From Aphelenchoides besseyi (lineage: Eukaryota; Nematoda; Chromadorea; Rhabditida; Aphelenchoididae): a stretch of 64,000 nucleotides of DNA. Positions 9,914-21,384 of the stretch are shown here, piece after piece. Where the stretch lies: the NCBI GenBank assembly GCA_024699855.1, contig JAMPIQ010000001.1, positions 17,484,001-17,548,000 of the forward strand. The letters run 5' to 3'. The translations under genes and the position numbers were made by a program. Positions within the stretch are counted from its first letter, which is position 1. Each line of letters begins with the position of its first letter. The notes under the pieces were generated by a model that saw only the letters and a list, made by a program, of their open reading frames with translations, was not told where the DNA came from and did no database searches.

Positions 9914-12173
9914 ATGGCCGATGAAGATCTTGCCGTTCGTCCTTCTCAAGGCTGCATGAAGTCCGCACAAACTGTAGCTAAAGCGTCGTTCGAGGTTAAA
10001 GAGCTTTCACGGTGCATCTCGCATCCAGCTCATTTGAAGGATGCGATAGACGAAGCCCCGGTCGTTGTTGGTGAGTTGTAATTTTTTAAAAGTATCTCAA
10101 AAGTTTATTTTTTGATTAACTTTCTTAACAAATAAATTATCTGAACGCGATTAACAGAAAACAAGGGGTTTTTGGGATTTGCGACCAATAATGAGTTTTT
10201 TTCTGGCCAATAAGGTTTTTCCTTGATCTTTTTGGTTCGTCTTTTCACTTTCACCAGTCTGCTGACACGATCGATGATTGTGTTTAGCGCGAGTATCCGC
10301 CGATCTTCAGTTTTTGGTCGAAGACGATCACGAACTGCCCAATAAGCAATATCTTTGAGTCTGGAAACCTGTCCCAAGCAAACGAACTCGTATGCAAATT
10401 GTTTTATCGTTTGGTCCGTGATTAGACTATCTAGGAAAAGCACGCGTGAACCATCGTGTTTGTTAAGGTGCGTGATTAGCCGGCGCTCATCATCCCAATA
10501 CAATTTGGTATCGAAAAGTTTTTTACATCTAAAAGCTCACAATGATCTTAGTGACAGATGATAGTATTACTCGCAAGTTAAGGTTTCAAAATGAAATTCT
10601 AACTGATAAAAAACTTTGGTCCCTTCAGGAGAAGCGTATTCATGAACAATGCCGTCGTCAAGATAAGCTCGTCTGCTATTGCGTATACGATCAGTAGAAA
10701 TTGACCAATCCTTTCCAGCATCCGCAGCAGCAGCAAATATGTCTTGTTTATCGGACTCTATCCACGCCTAGAAGTTTGTGCTTCTGATCGTGTTACTCAG
10801 GTACTTACTAACGGGCGATAGTTTCCAGTTAGCGAAAACTTTGTCCAGTTCAAAAGTCCAGTCTGTTGCCAATTTGAGACATGAAGATCTCCAAAGTAGT
10901 CGATTCGATAAAAGTAAATCGATTCGTCGTGTTCGATTAGACCTGTGCGCCATTTCGCATAGCGATAGTCAGGAAATCGATCATCAGCGTCGGGGACAAG
11001 ATGTCCTGTGGGCAACACGGGCAATTTGATGCGGTTGAAGTGAACATGTCGTTTCACATAAAACCGACGAGATTTCCCGGATATTCGTGAGACTTACCGG
11101 ATCGACATCCATCAAAAAAACTTCGTCTATGTTTTTATAAATCTCATTACCTGAGTGGTGTACGTTAAAAAACAAAAACGTGCCGCTAGTTGTGTGTCGA
11201 AAACGAGCAAAACGAATATCCGTATTTAATTCGTCAGCGAACGTAATGTCTAAACAGAACTTAACGGTCGAATATAAAACTTACCGGAGGTTTCAAAGTC
11301 TTCGTAAGCTAGTGTTCGGATGTCCACTTGCCGGAAAAACAATGGTTGTGGGTCGTTAGCTCGAATTCGAGTAGTTATCTCGAGCGACCAGAAGTAACGT
11401 CCACAAGAGCTTACACACACGTTTTTCATTTCGATATCCAAATTTCCAACAAACTCCCACTCCAATAGCTCTTGATCAACGGCGAAACGAAAAATCTTCC
11501 ACTTCTTTTTGTGTTTTTCAAAGGGAGCATAAACGTAAAGACGGTGTGTTCGGGGATCTGTGTAGACTCCGAGGGCGTAGTGTGGATTCCCCACATCACA
11601 CGGAGAATACAATCGATTGGTTATAAACATCAAAGCCTAAAGATGACTATTAGAATGATGGGAATCTGAAAACTAAAAACGGGAGGTCTAGGAGAACAAC
11701 GAATCGGCAAAAAAAACAATAAAAATTAGCGAAATTAAAGCAAAATCTTAACTCTTAGTTTTTACAACCGGCTTTAACTTTTATTTATTTCAGTTATACG
11801 GGCGCCATTGCACTTCCGCAACTACAAAGTTGACGGACTCGACCTGACGCAGAACTACGACGCAGCCGAAGGTGAACAGAAGGCGAATGAAGAGGACGAG
11901 CTGCGTCAAGAAAAGAAACTCCGAGGCGAATACACGGAGGACCAATGGAAGACGGCGAAAACGAACAGTTTCCACGCCGTTTTCTTAATTGGCTACCGAG
12001 TGCTTCGTTCGGATGTTTCGCCAGACCGACCCGAATACCAATTCCTGTGTAAGGGTAGCTGGGGCAGCAGTTTTGGACACAATGGACGGGCTTATATAAA
12101 ACTAGCAGACGTAAAACACCTGCAGTTTTGTAGTAAAACCTTTCAATTGAAACCTCCAACGTCCGCTAAATAA
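9914..12173 (+). CDS. Truncated papain-fold (peptidase C1-like) protein, predicted inactive
   Basis: Two exons are supported: 9914-10070 and 11794-12173. They join in phase 1 across a 1723 bp intron. The product of about 175 residues matches the C-terminal half of a C1 cysteine peptidase. HLKDAIDEAPVVV joined to VIRAPLHFRNYKVDGL fits the segment before the catalytic His. FHAVFLIGYRVLR contains that His. CKGSWGSSFGHNGRAYIKL fits the NSWG region, but the catalytic Asn is replaced (KNSWG to KGSWG). No active-site Cys exon is joined to it. ATG 9914 lies five bases after a TTTTAG acceptor, so trans-splicing could start the message here. Degenerate Cys-exon-like copies lie upstream (9391-9790). I infer a pseudoenzyme or an expressed fragment; a mis-joined larger gene is the alternative. 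The long intron encloses a full gene on the opposite strand. Confidence 0.6.
10105..11630 (-). CDS. SOCS-box-like nematode protein, nested inside an intron of the opposite-strand gene
   Basis: ATG at 11630 follows an acceptor (CTTTAG|GCTTTG). About five exons can be chained. MFITNRLYSPCDVGNPHYAL leads a long beta-rich first exon (...FRQVDIRTLAYEDFETS). Next come exons reading FADELNTDIRFARFRHTTS and DEVFLMDVDP, a block reading HLVPDADDRFPDYRYAKW, then DKQDIFAAAADAGKDW, and a last exon from LYWDDERRLITHLNKHDGS to the stop at 10105. The final exon holds VSRLKDIAYWAVRDRL, which fits the SOCS/BC-box pattern (L-x-x-[AC]-R-x-x-[IV]-R) and would recruit elongin BC to a cullin ubiquitin ligase if functional. 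The repeated W/Y/F-rich N-terminal part could be a substrate-binding beta-propeller-like domain. Function is inferred from the C-terminal motif only. The exon join around 11060-11100 is uncertain. Confidence 0.6.
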
Positions 12174-13085
12174 TGTTATTTCTTTGTCGTTTTCATCTTG
12201 TTGTTTTAATTGTTGTGTTCCAATAAATTGATTGTTGTGTTGATGATGACCATCCGATCGATTAGCAAGTTTATCAACCTTACTCTATACCTAAATAAGA
12301 AACAATCTGAAAAAGAGTTAACAAATCGAAACTCGACGCCTGAAACACGAAGCTCGAACAAACGCAGGTTTTCATCCACTTTATTCGCAAGTGCAAGTCG
12401 TTTTGGCGCGAAGCCAAGACGAGGACCTCACACACACTGGAAAGCAGGACGCACTAAAATGTCCAGAGGTTTTCTGCTGCCTATTCTCTTTTGGTTTTCC
12501 ACATGTCATTTTGGTTACGAAATACAAGTTTACTGTCTTTATCATGATCGGAAATTGATCCAAAAACACTACGATTAGTGTGAATGATTCTAAAGACTTT
12601 GTTTGATACTTGGATTTGTGATAAGTTCTATTCGAACATAAAGACCACTACAAGCAATTTTATTGTTCTTTACTTCAAACAAATGGCTATAATGAGGGCT
12701 CTGATGATGGTCAATTTCCTAGACCTTCACAATTGCCACATAAACCACAGCGAACAACGTCGAAAGCTACATAAAAGCGGTTTCTCTGAAAGACGATTCC
12801 TTGCATTTTTCAACAGATTACTCACCTGAACGACGGAAACCCGTTGTTTTCGAAGTAAACGATTGTTGGTCCATCCACTGATTGTTGTATTATATAACTG
12901 AAAGACACGTTCATTGCGCCCAAATGGAATTCGACTGAGAGTTTGGTGTGTGGTGATGGAAAAGCACTTTAAACTGCTGTTGGCAAGGACGGTTGGAAAA
13001 GTACTGATGTTTGGGTGAAACAACGAGAAAATGCTACGGTTAAGATGATAGTTGGTTTTTTCTTCAACTTGTATTTTTTGTTCAG
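12174..13085. other. Unresolved region with a signal-peptide-like ORF
   Basis: ATG at about 12459 (plus) encodes MSRGFLLPILFWFSTCHFGY, a plausible signal peptide, but it runs to a stop at about 12576 with no convincing next exon. On the minus strand a 60-codon frame ends at a strong donor (CAG|GTGAGTAAT near 12830) but has no recognisable product. This could be one small secreted or Ly6-like gene with the exons at 13086-13323. Confidence 0.25.
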
Positions 13086-13323
13086 AACATCAAGTCCGGT
13101 AGCGTTGGCGATATTCATCTCGTTGGTACAGAAGTGTATTCGTGATCGTCAGATTTGGCACCAAAAATGGTAAGATCAATTGTCTGCGATCTCAAAGCGG
13201 TTTTGTAGGTGTGGCAATCACTCAACTATCGTTCATGGGCTTCTTGTTCATCGCGTTCGTAGCTACTTTTGGTTACTGATTGCACTCCTTGGTATTTCTC
13301 TGTGCTTTTTCTTTGAGAAATAA
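13086..13323 (+). CDS. C-terminal exons of a small membrane or tail-anchored protein (partial)
   Basis: An acceptor (TTTTTTGTTCAG) opens a frame reading SSPVALAIFISLVQKCIRD ... WHQK. This splices in phase over a roughly 39 bp intron (GTAAGATC...TTTGTAG) to WCGNHSTIVHGLLVHRVRS, and then a C-terminal hydrophobic helix (YFWLLIALLGISLCFFFEK). The stop codon lies within AATAAA, a likely poly(A) signal. Upstream exons were not resolved, so the start and family are unknown. A GPI-anchor signal or a tail anchor are both possible readings. Confidence 0.4.
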
Positions 13324-13365
13324 ACGCTTTGTGATTGTGTTTTTTATCCGTGCAAGGAGACTGCA

Positions 13366-13665
13366 AACGTATCGTTAACGCTCGACCTTCATCCTACAAG
13401 TTTATTCTCAGCCAACTACCTGCTAAATTCAAACAAAAAATGTCCATTTTCAAATCCTTAGCCTCAACTGATGCTCATTCTGTTATTTTATATTCTAAGC
13501 GCTTACTTCCTTTATCTGTGTTTCGATTGCAACCAGTTGTATCACCATTACTTACAAATCAATTCGATGCTTATCAGTTATGGAAACTTTCGAAGTACAG
13601 ACGTCAAAAATCAATTATAACGATTGATTGTTCTCACCTTTACTGCATTATATGGCCGTCTAATT
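13366..13665 (+). repeat. Retroelement-like gag fragment, related to 58150-58260
   Basis: The sequence encodes RIVNARPSSYKFILSQLPAK, matching RIFDARSSAYDFILSQLPTN near 58175 at DNA level too (TCTCAGCCAACTACCTRCYAAWTTCAAAC). The open frame continues about 80 codons with no further recognisable motif. The match at 58 kb lies directly after an LTR-like sequence, so both are probably remnants of one LTR retroelement family. Confidence 0.5.
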
Positions 13666-13672
13666 AATAAAA

Positions 13673-14112
13673 CGACAAACACTACTGATGGAATCCAAAC
13701 CCTGTGAATATCAACAGAATCCAACCAGCCAACAAGCTAAAATACACAACACCCCCATTCCCTTGTATAGCACGTTCATCGCGCAAATCGATGTAGTTCG
13801 GAGATTCTCACGACAACTAGTGCTCATTTTATATCAATACAAAGCCAAATAAACTAGCTCTTCACTATGTCCACACTTTTAGCTACCGGACAACTGAGAG
13901 AGAAATGAGAGCCCTTCAAAGCCGAACAATCTGTCAAAAATCGTCCAAAATTGCAAAAGATTGTGCAGCTCTTCACGCTGATGTTGGTGAACTGTAATTT
14001 GAATCGGATGTTAATGAGAGTAAAAGATCATTATCTTGAGAGTTTGGAGGATAGAAGTTGATCGAGAGCAGAATTCGAATCGAAAACATACTCAGAAATG
14101 AAGTTCCGTGAA
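13673..14112 (+). repeat. Dispersed repeat, copy 1 (about 440 bp)
   Basis: Closely matches 56441-56885 in the same orientation. Shared blocks include CAAACACTACTGATG, CAGCCAACAAGCTAAAATAC, GCGCAAATCGATGTAGT and GTCAAAAATCGTCCAAAATT. Similarity looks near 80-85 percent over most of its length and fades toward the 3' end. No protein frame is shared, so it is probably a non-coding part of a mobile element. Confidence 0.8.
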
Positions 14113-16130
14113 GTTTACTATATCTTGAATTGTGCTGTTCAACGTTCTTTAATACCAAAATTGCCTATAAAATGTCCTTTATTCAAGGCCAACTTGCGCC
14201 TTTTAACCTTCTGTTTCTTTGAACATGTACATTGGGTGGGCGGTTAATTTGAAATGAATTTTTCGGACTATTGGTTTCGAACTTTATATCAAGACTATTT
14301 CCAGGTTGTTTGGACGGTTGCCAGCAAACGCAAAAGCGGAACGAGTTTGCGGTTTCCTTCCGGTGGACGAGCGAAAAGCCGAAACCTGAACAAACCGTTT
14401 TGTTGGTTTCTTCTTGTTATTCTCTAACACGTTCAGAAGGTCAAGAAGCGAACAATGATGTTCGTTTTTAATTGAACTCACACATGTGATTGTCTCTGCG
14501 TGTTGGTGGTAACATATGCGAACGCTTCAGCTCATGTGCTAATCCGATTGTTGCGATTAATTTTCTTTCGAGACAATAAACAAACATTCGAGTTGACATT
14601 TGTTGTTCGGGTTGTAGTCAAGTTTCTAGTGTTCTTGAAAAGTTCCTATTAAAAACTAGAATCTTGAATGGATGTTGAAAGTAATCAGTCGAATTTATGA
14701 TACCAACTCGGTAATTCCCATTGGATTGTGTTTCTGTTTTTTCGGCATCGGCACGTAGTTCGCTCGGAATCGGAGACACTATCCCGGCGGGGCCAATTGC
14801 GTTTAAAAGTCTGAAATTGAGTTGGAATGCGATTTCTTGAACATTAGTCTCTAAGATGGAGACTTTACGGTATGTTCGTCTGAAGTCCGCACGATCTTAA
14901 GTTGTTGGCAAACAGTTGGAGGAGAGAAGAATGCTGTGTTGTCACATTTGGTCATTTTCTTTTTGTCGTTTGTTTAAATCGACCTCCGCTGTGCTTTGAA
15001 AATCCAATTTGAACGACAAGAAACAGCGGACCTCCGACTTTTCATTATACGACGTTTGGTGGTTTTGTATTCTGACCGTAGACCCTAATCCAATTTTCAT
15101 GGCCAACTACTCTGCTTTCCTTTTTGGGGAGGAATGTAATTAATTTTGCCAACTTCGAAACTCACAGCCCGCAGAGGTTTTTTCGCTCGAACGTTTTGAA
15201 GATGTTCGGATTCGCTGGTGGGCCCTCGAAGAGTAACGATTCCACACGTCTGTTTGTTTGAGGGCACAAAATAGCAATGACGAGTGCATTCGACCGTATT
15301 GCCGTTCCTGAATATTAGAAACATTGTACCCATCGGCGAGGTTTCGTGAGGGTTTTGAAGGCGGCACACCACAAGAAAAGGTTTTGAACGCTCGACATTC
15401 ATCTTCTTGATTCGAATTCTGACTGAAGTGGTCAAATTTAAAACCATAATCTTGAAATCTCAATTCGATAAAACGATGTGTTTGGACGGGAAGGTGAAAG
15501 AAAAGTTGCGACTTTTCGTTCTTCTGATTGGCGACGTGATTTGGACGAGTGATCATTTTGACAGTTTTATTTGAAGTCAATTGTGCCGAACTTCGACAAT
15601 TTTTTGACGCTTTCGAGGTTGAGCTTTTGCGGGGCGTTCGGCACGGCGACCGAAGATTGAGTGGCCGACGGCACATTGGCGGTTGAAAAAAAGACGGGAA
15701 GACCTCCCCAATGAATGATTGCTCCGTTGCAGACTCAATTGGCAAAGTTGTTTCATTCCAATGCAATCGCGTAATCTTCACGAGATTACCATGACATAAG
15801 CATTATAGTTCGTGAAGTTTGTTTGTCACTTTTCTTCTTTATTGTGCCATTTGAGTTTGCGGACAAGTTTGGAGTGGGATTGAAATTGATGGGCCTAGAG
15901 GTAGGATCTACGGGAAACAACGTGTCGACTATTATGATTTTCTCGGCTCAACTCTACGGGGAATTTCGGATGTGCGTGGCTTGAGATATTTTGGGTGTGA
16001 TAATCGTGGAGCGAAAGTGAGAGCAAAATGTTTTGTTTTTTGCGTGTGATCGCAGAATGTGAACTTTTTGTTCGTTTAACTGAACTTCTAAATGGCAACT
16101 TTTGCCTTTGTTGACTTCATTTTTGTAGAA
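14113..16130. other. Intergenic, no supported gene
   Basis: The minus strand at 15140-15781 has long open frames (up to 213 codons, another of 116 codons overlapping it in a different frame). They lack similarity, splice partners and protein-like composition, so I treat them as chance. The stretch before 16131 probably contains the promoter of the ion-channel gene. Confidence 0.4.
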
Positions 16131-18552
16131 ATGCTGTCGAGTCGATGGCAAAATCATAAGCGTCGGTCATCGGCCCTCATACTTTGCGTTTTTGTGTTTG
16201 TAATCGAGTCATCGCGGTGAGTTTATCGATAGGACGACCTCTTTCAATTGGAATTCAGAGCTTCGCTTTCCGAGCTACATACGAAAATCCAGAAGAATTC
16301 GCATCCACCACCGAACGAAGACGGGCCGTCGAAAGTGAAGATTGGAGTTTACATCGAGAGTCTCGGTTGGTTTCGGTAAACGTTCGTTTGATCGAGTGAT
16401 TTAGGAAAGTTTCAATCAGCTGAAATGTCTTTTGACGCCGGTAAGTAGCGTTCTCCAAACAAAATAAACTGCTTTGCTTTAGATCTTTACCTGTACATGT
16501 TAGTCAAAAGTCGATTTGTTAAAATGTCCTGGTTTAGGTCGTGGAAGGACTCGAGCTTAAATCATACGGAACCGGAGTACATTTTGAGTACGTGAACATA
16601 TCATTTCAATTGAATTTTGTTTTTTCTTTAGTCAACGATGCGAAGATCAGAGATCACATTTGGGTAGAAAGGAATGAACGAACTTATATGATGTGTTTTT
16701 GCAGTTTCCAGATCTATACTTCTCCAATGCTCGTAGTGCAAAATATCATGATGTTTTGGTTCCAAACTTTTCGATGTAACTCGAAATACAATGTCAGAAA
16801 CGTTTGCCTTTAGGTTCGTATCAAATGATGGCACCATTGCCTACAGTGGAAGAATCACGATAACCGTGGCTTGCAATTTGAATTTAGTCAATTATCCAAT
16901 GGATCGTCAAAAGTGTCAAATACGCACGCTTTCATGTAAGTAAATCAATAGTTTTGATGGATTTTCGTTTAGATGCTTATATTGCTTCGAAGGTTAATAT
17001 TACATGGTTCACGAACGAGCCGATTCGATTCAATCATAAGATCGGACTTCCGGAGTTTTTGATCGAAAAGATTCATCCCTCTTATTGTGATGGCACCTAC
17101 AGGTTTGAAGCTATTCCGTATTATTGTAAAACCTTGTTTAGATATGCAATCATGGACACAACGTTCAAATACGATGCTTTCTCGTGTTTAGACATTAATA
17201 TTTGGTATATATTTTATATCTACTTGACAGATAAACTTTTAGTCTTAACTTCTAATCAAAAACCTTTTTTAATTAGTAATGTTTTTGAGCAACAGCTGAT
17301 CTTTACAGGTTACGTAGAAGTATCACATATCACGTCGTTCAATCGTTCATTCCGACTGCGTTGATTGTTATGATTTCGTGGGTGTCTTTTTGGATCGGTT
17401 TGTTCCAACTCTGTAATCACATACCAAAACATACTTGTAGATCGACGAGCAGTTCCCGCGAGGGTAACATTGAGTTTCACAACGCTACTATCGCTGAGTA
17501 CGTTGGGTAATGGTCTTCGAATGGGTCTACCGCAGGTCTCTTATGCCAAAGCATTAGACTTATGGTTTGGAGTTTGCATGTTCTTCGTTTTTCTCAATCT
17601 TCTGGAATTTGCATTCGTCAATAGTTATATGCGACAAGCAGAGAAGTACGAGAAGATGGCAAGAACGGTGTCGAAACGAGGCGAGAAGAGTAAGAACTTG
17701 AAGGATCCTGAACTTGTTAATAACTGTTCATTTTAGATGCACCCGTAGATTCACGACTACCGACCGAAGATGAAGAGCCAGCGCTCAGCAAAGACTCTAT
17801 TTTTCTTTATTCTCAAAATGGAAATCCAATTCGACGAGCTGCGGCGTCAAGTTCGTTTTGTTTACTAACCGCTTGTCCTCTTTCAAAAACAACTGACATA
17901 TTTTGTTCCAAAACGTTTGCTGTTGGCTAATCGATTCTGTACCGAAAACTTCTTACGCGACTCCTCAGCTAGAAATTAACCTTCGTAGTTCGAATATTCC
18001 GAAAATTTCAGTGTCGCCGAGTGGCTTCGTGCAAAATAATCCACTTGCTGGGTTTGGCTGTTCACCTTTTCCCACGAGGTATTCAGCCAGCACAAGTAAC
18101 GACATTGAACTTCGCGACACGGGTATTTCTTCTAGGCGAACACCAAAATCGGATAGCGTCTTCATGCCCTTGGACGAGAGTCCAACGAAAACGACATTCG
18201 TCAGCGAAGATGAGTGGGATGTGCCATTCGGTAGTCGAAGACCCATTGGTAAGAAAAATCTCAAGGTAATGAACATATGAGTTCAAGGAGGTGGAAATCA
18301 ATACACGCAGATGTATTCACGTAATCGCCGCAGACCTCAACAACGAAGAAGTTTCCCGTCTGGTAGAAATCCGATGGCTAACAACGAGTTCATTCGCACG
18401 GGATTCGATTATTCACGCAAAGGACTTCGGTTTGTTAATGAAGTGAATTCAATAGTTGGTAGTTGATTTGTAGAGTGGACAAGTGGTCTCGTGTTCTATT
18501 TCCGGCCGGATTCTTTGTCTTTAATGTTCTTTATTGGGGGTACATTGTGTGA
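16131..18552 (+). CDS. Cys-loop ligand-gated ion channel subunit, anion-selective type
   Basis: ATG at 16131 sits three bases after a TTTTTGTAG acceptor and starts a signal peptide. About twelve exons chain in phase. Loop landmarks are KVKIGVYIESLG, DLYLYMSWKDSSL and FPDLYFSNARSAKYHDVLVP. The Cys-loop is CNLNLVNYPMDRQKC, with 13 residues between the Cys. A second Cys pair (SYC ... FSC) is as in glycine/GluCl-type receptors. M1 is HVVQSFIPTALIVMISWVSF. M2 begins RRAVPARVTLSFTTLLSLST, where the PAR motif predicts chloride rather than cation permeation. M3 is ALDLWFGVCMFFVFLNLLEF. A long cytoplasmic loop is followed by M4 (RVLFPAGFFVFNVLYW) just before the stop. It forms a pentameric channel in neuronal or muscle membranes. 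The ligand cannot be told from sequence; glutamate, an amine or acetylcholine are possible. Introns are about 36-50 bp except one of roughly 100 bp. Confidence 0.92.
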
Positions 18553-18977
18553 ATGAAGTAAGCTCTAACCAACAATTTCAGATATTATCTTTGGTTTTTG
18601 CGACGAAACTCAAACTACGATGATTTTGACGGTATGCATCCAAAGATTGTGATTACTTTAACTTCAAAATGTTTAGGTCCTGGTGAATGATCAACGAACC
18701 ATTGGATTCTCAATAAGCACTGCCTACAAATCTGTACATAAACTTTTCCTACGACTTCCGTAATCCCGATGTTATTGTTTCTTAATCCGGTAAATAAATT
18801 GATCAAATGGAACGATGTTGAAATGCGAAAACATTCGTGGAGCCCCAAAACACACGGCGCCCTTTTCCTTGTTCGGTTGAGAAGCACAAAAAATCGAATA
18901 GTTTTGAATCACCGTCTTTTCGATTGTCGTTTTTCTGTTAACACAACGTGAATTCGAAAGTCTGATCGAAATCGAAT
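18553..18977. other. Intergenic, nothing recognised
   Basis: 3' flank of the channel gene and promoter of the next gene. Short frames only. Confidence 0.4.
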
Positions 18978-19933
18978 ATGGTCTTTGCATCGCCGACATT
19001 GTGGCAATATTCGTTGGTTACATTTGTTCTTGCCATCCTCTCGTTGATCCCCTTGTGCTATTCGATCTTCGTGATTACTGACGGTCGTCGTATGAAACCG
19101 CAGCTTCTTTTTCACTTATTCTACGGTATTGCTACGTGGATCTTTTCGGTGACGGCATTTGCAATCGTTTTCAAGAAGGCAATCAGTGGATCGTTTGGCT
19201 ATTCGAATAGCAATACTCTGAAACTCAAGTATCGTGCATGTAAGTTGATTGTAAGACAGTAGCCGATTCTTGTTTAAAGATGGTTTCCTGGCAATCATCT
19301 TTTTGTTATTGGATCTTTTTGGAATGTTATATGTCACGCATTCGATATTGTACGTGTGTTTGACTTCGATTAACACGTGGACATGTCTGATTCTTTGTCG
19401 AATTGCGTTCCTTCAAATTCGAGCAGTAAGTTAATAGAAACAAACGAGCAATTGATGATTGTTGTAGACCACAGATTACATTAAGGCAGCAATCATGGTC
19501 AACAGTCACGAAAATGTTCAGATCTCCATTGAGGATGCCGGGCTTTTGTATCGAATGGATTGTGAAAAAGCAATCGTAGATGTGAGTTTGGATTTAAAAG
19601 TAAAAACAATCATTCTAGTATGCAATGTATGTTGACGGACGTTCACGAGTGGTGGACGCAATGACCAACGTTCACTACTATTTCTTCCTAAAGCTTCAAA
19701 ACAAACTGCGGGCTCTGATGCTCGCTCCCGATTCGCAGAAACAGTGGCGAGTTAGCGACCTTTTGAACGACATTCAAACCCAATTGTCCGCGTTGAATGT
19801 CGACGATTCGAAAGCTACATTGTGGCAGCGTTTGGCCGACAGACCGCAAATTCATTTTCCGTGCTCTCGCGATTCGGAAACCGGCCTTGTGTACTACGAG
19901 AACAAGACGGACATTTTGGAGGATGTCGATTAA
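18978..19933 (+). CDS. Tetraspan membrane protein with long cytoplasmic C-terminus, unknown family
   Basis: Four exons: MVFASPTLWQYSLVTFVLAI..., then GFLAIIFLLLDLFGML..., then TDYIKAAIMVNSHENVQISI..., then AMYVDGRSRVVDAMTNVHYY... to the stop at 19931-19933. All three introns are 40-50 bp and in phase. Four hydrophobic helices are visible: residues about 10-33, 45-67, 96-118 and 127-145. A soluble tail of roughly 140 residues follows, rich in charged and Gln residues (LNDIQTQLSAL, LWQRLADRPQIHFP). I do not recognise the family. The arrangement suggests a surface or endomembrane four-pass protein with a cytoplasmic domain. Confidence 0.7.
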
Positions 19934-20263
19934 ACCCCTCTATCGACTCTTGAGCTCAATTCTTGTAGTTTGTTTCGAATAAAGACATTTTTTAACGTGA
20001 ACGTTGTTGCCAAAATGAAAAGCTACAAACTATACGTGTAGCTCAACCGACATCCATTCGTACTAGAAATCAAGTGCTGATCAATCGGTTGCTGCTCTTT
20101 TTAGCGCTCAATTTCTTCGTTTTTTATGTTCTCCGGTCTTCTTCTTCGTCAATGGATGCGTGTGATAAAAGCGCAAAACTTAGCCCGTTTGTTCCTCGTA
20201 CTTTCGCTCTTTTTATTCAAACAGTTTTCAGGCTTTTCAACGTCCATTCAACGAACTAAGCGG
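19934..20263. other. Intergenic and leader region of the thioesterase gene
   Basis: Contains AATAAA (about 19978) for the upstream gene and a likely trans-splice acceptor TTTTCAG ending at 20231. The open frame extends upstream to an ATG at 20126 that would be removed by splicing there. Confidence 0.4.
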
Positions 20264-21384
20264 ATGCCTGGTAAACCACCAGTCTTGCCGTTAGTCCAAA
20301 AGTCGGATATTCTTCGGTTGTTCGAAGTCACAAATCTCGAGAACGGGACCTATCGAGCGAACTATCATGGCGAAGAGTCGGAGATGGGCGATAACATTTA
20401 CGGTGGCTTACTTTTTGCTCAGGTAGAAATTGATATTTTTGATTATTGAAATCGATTACAGGGCTTAGAAGCGGCCCAATTGGATGTTGGAGATGAGTAC
20501 CTACCAACTGCCTATCATTCACTTTTTGTTTCTTATTGTAAGTTCATGGTCTATGTATGTTCATGAGGCTTGTTGGCAGCGTATAGTCATTTGCCGGTTG
20601 ACTACAAAGTCGAAAAGCTGCGGAACGGAAAGTCGTTTTGTGCGCGAAGTGTAAAAGGAACTCAAGAGAACGGTGAAGTGGTTTTTGCTGCAATTGCCAA
20701 CTTCTCAAAAACATCAGAAGCAACAATTCATCACACGACTTCAATGCCCAAAGTTAAATCACCGGACGAACTGATGAATTTCTTTGATTTCTGTGAACAA
20801 AATCTCAAGGCAATCAACGACGGAAAACTTGAAGTGCGACCATCAGTAAAAGCAAATTTTGAGCGTCGGCTTTTCGACAAACCGTATTCTGTTTTGGAGT
20901 GAGTATCGAGTTCTGGAGATTGCAATCTTTTGTTTGCAGCATCCGACCACTCAATCCGGAACATACGTCTATGATGCAGAAGTTTACTGTCCACAAACCG
21001 ATGCGCTATTGGCTCAAGTCGTCAGTTAAATTGGGCGACGATCCCAAATTGCATCGATCGCTATTGTGCTACATCTCAGATATGTACTTAGTTGGAGCCG
21101 CCGTCTATCCACACCTCTCCGTTGGAGCTCAAGCGTTACTCATTGTATCGTTGGACAACACGATTTGGTTTCATCGTTACGACTTTCGAGCTGACGAATG
21201 GCTTTTGTACGAAACGTTCAGTCCTGCTGCAGGTACTAACATTTCAATGGGTTGGCTATCAGTGTTGTTTGTAGACAGTGGACGAGCGATTTCACATGGA
21301 AAAATTTGGACTCGTGATGGAACGTTGATTGCTAGTACGACACAAGAGATTCTAGTCAGATTCAAGGGAAACAGCAAACTTTGA
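20264..21384 (+). CDS. Acyl-CoA thioesterase, peroxisomal ACOT8-like
   Basis: This is a TesB/ACOT8 double-hotdog thioesterase, hydrolysing acyl-CoA to fatty acid and CoA. The first hotdog reads NIYGGLLFAQGLEAAQL and YKVEKLRNGKSFCARSVKG. The second contains LIVSLDNTIWFHRYDFRADEW and LLYETFSPAADSGRAISHGK, then ASTTQEILVRF. The C-terminus is SKL, a canonical type-1 peroxisomal targeting signal, so the enzyme should act in peroxisomes beside beta-oxidation. I chose ATG 20264 because it follows a TTTTCAG acceptor by about 30 bases; an in-frame ATG at 20126 would add a hydrophobic N-terminus that conflicts with PTS1 import. Five exons, introns 36-55 bp. The family catalytic acidic residue in many members (SLDH) is seen here as SLDN. 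Confidence 0.9.

Noticed and set aside
15097..15781. Minus-strand open frames of 213 and 116 codons
   Set aside because: They overlap in different frames, have Ser/Arg-rich low-information composition, no splice partners and no recognisable motif, so they are probably chance in non-coding DNA.
20126..20263. Upstream in-frame ATG for the thioesterase with a hydrophobic N-terminus
   Set aside because: A TTTTCAG acceptor lies between it and ATG 20264, and a signal-like N-terminus conflicts with the C-terminal SKL peroxisomal signal.
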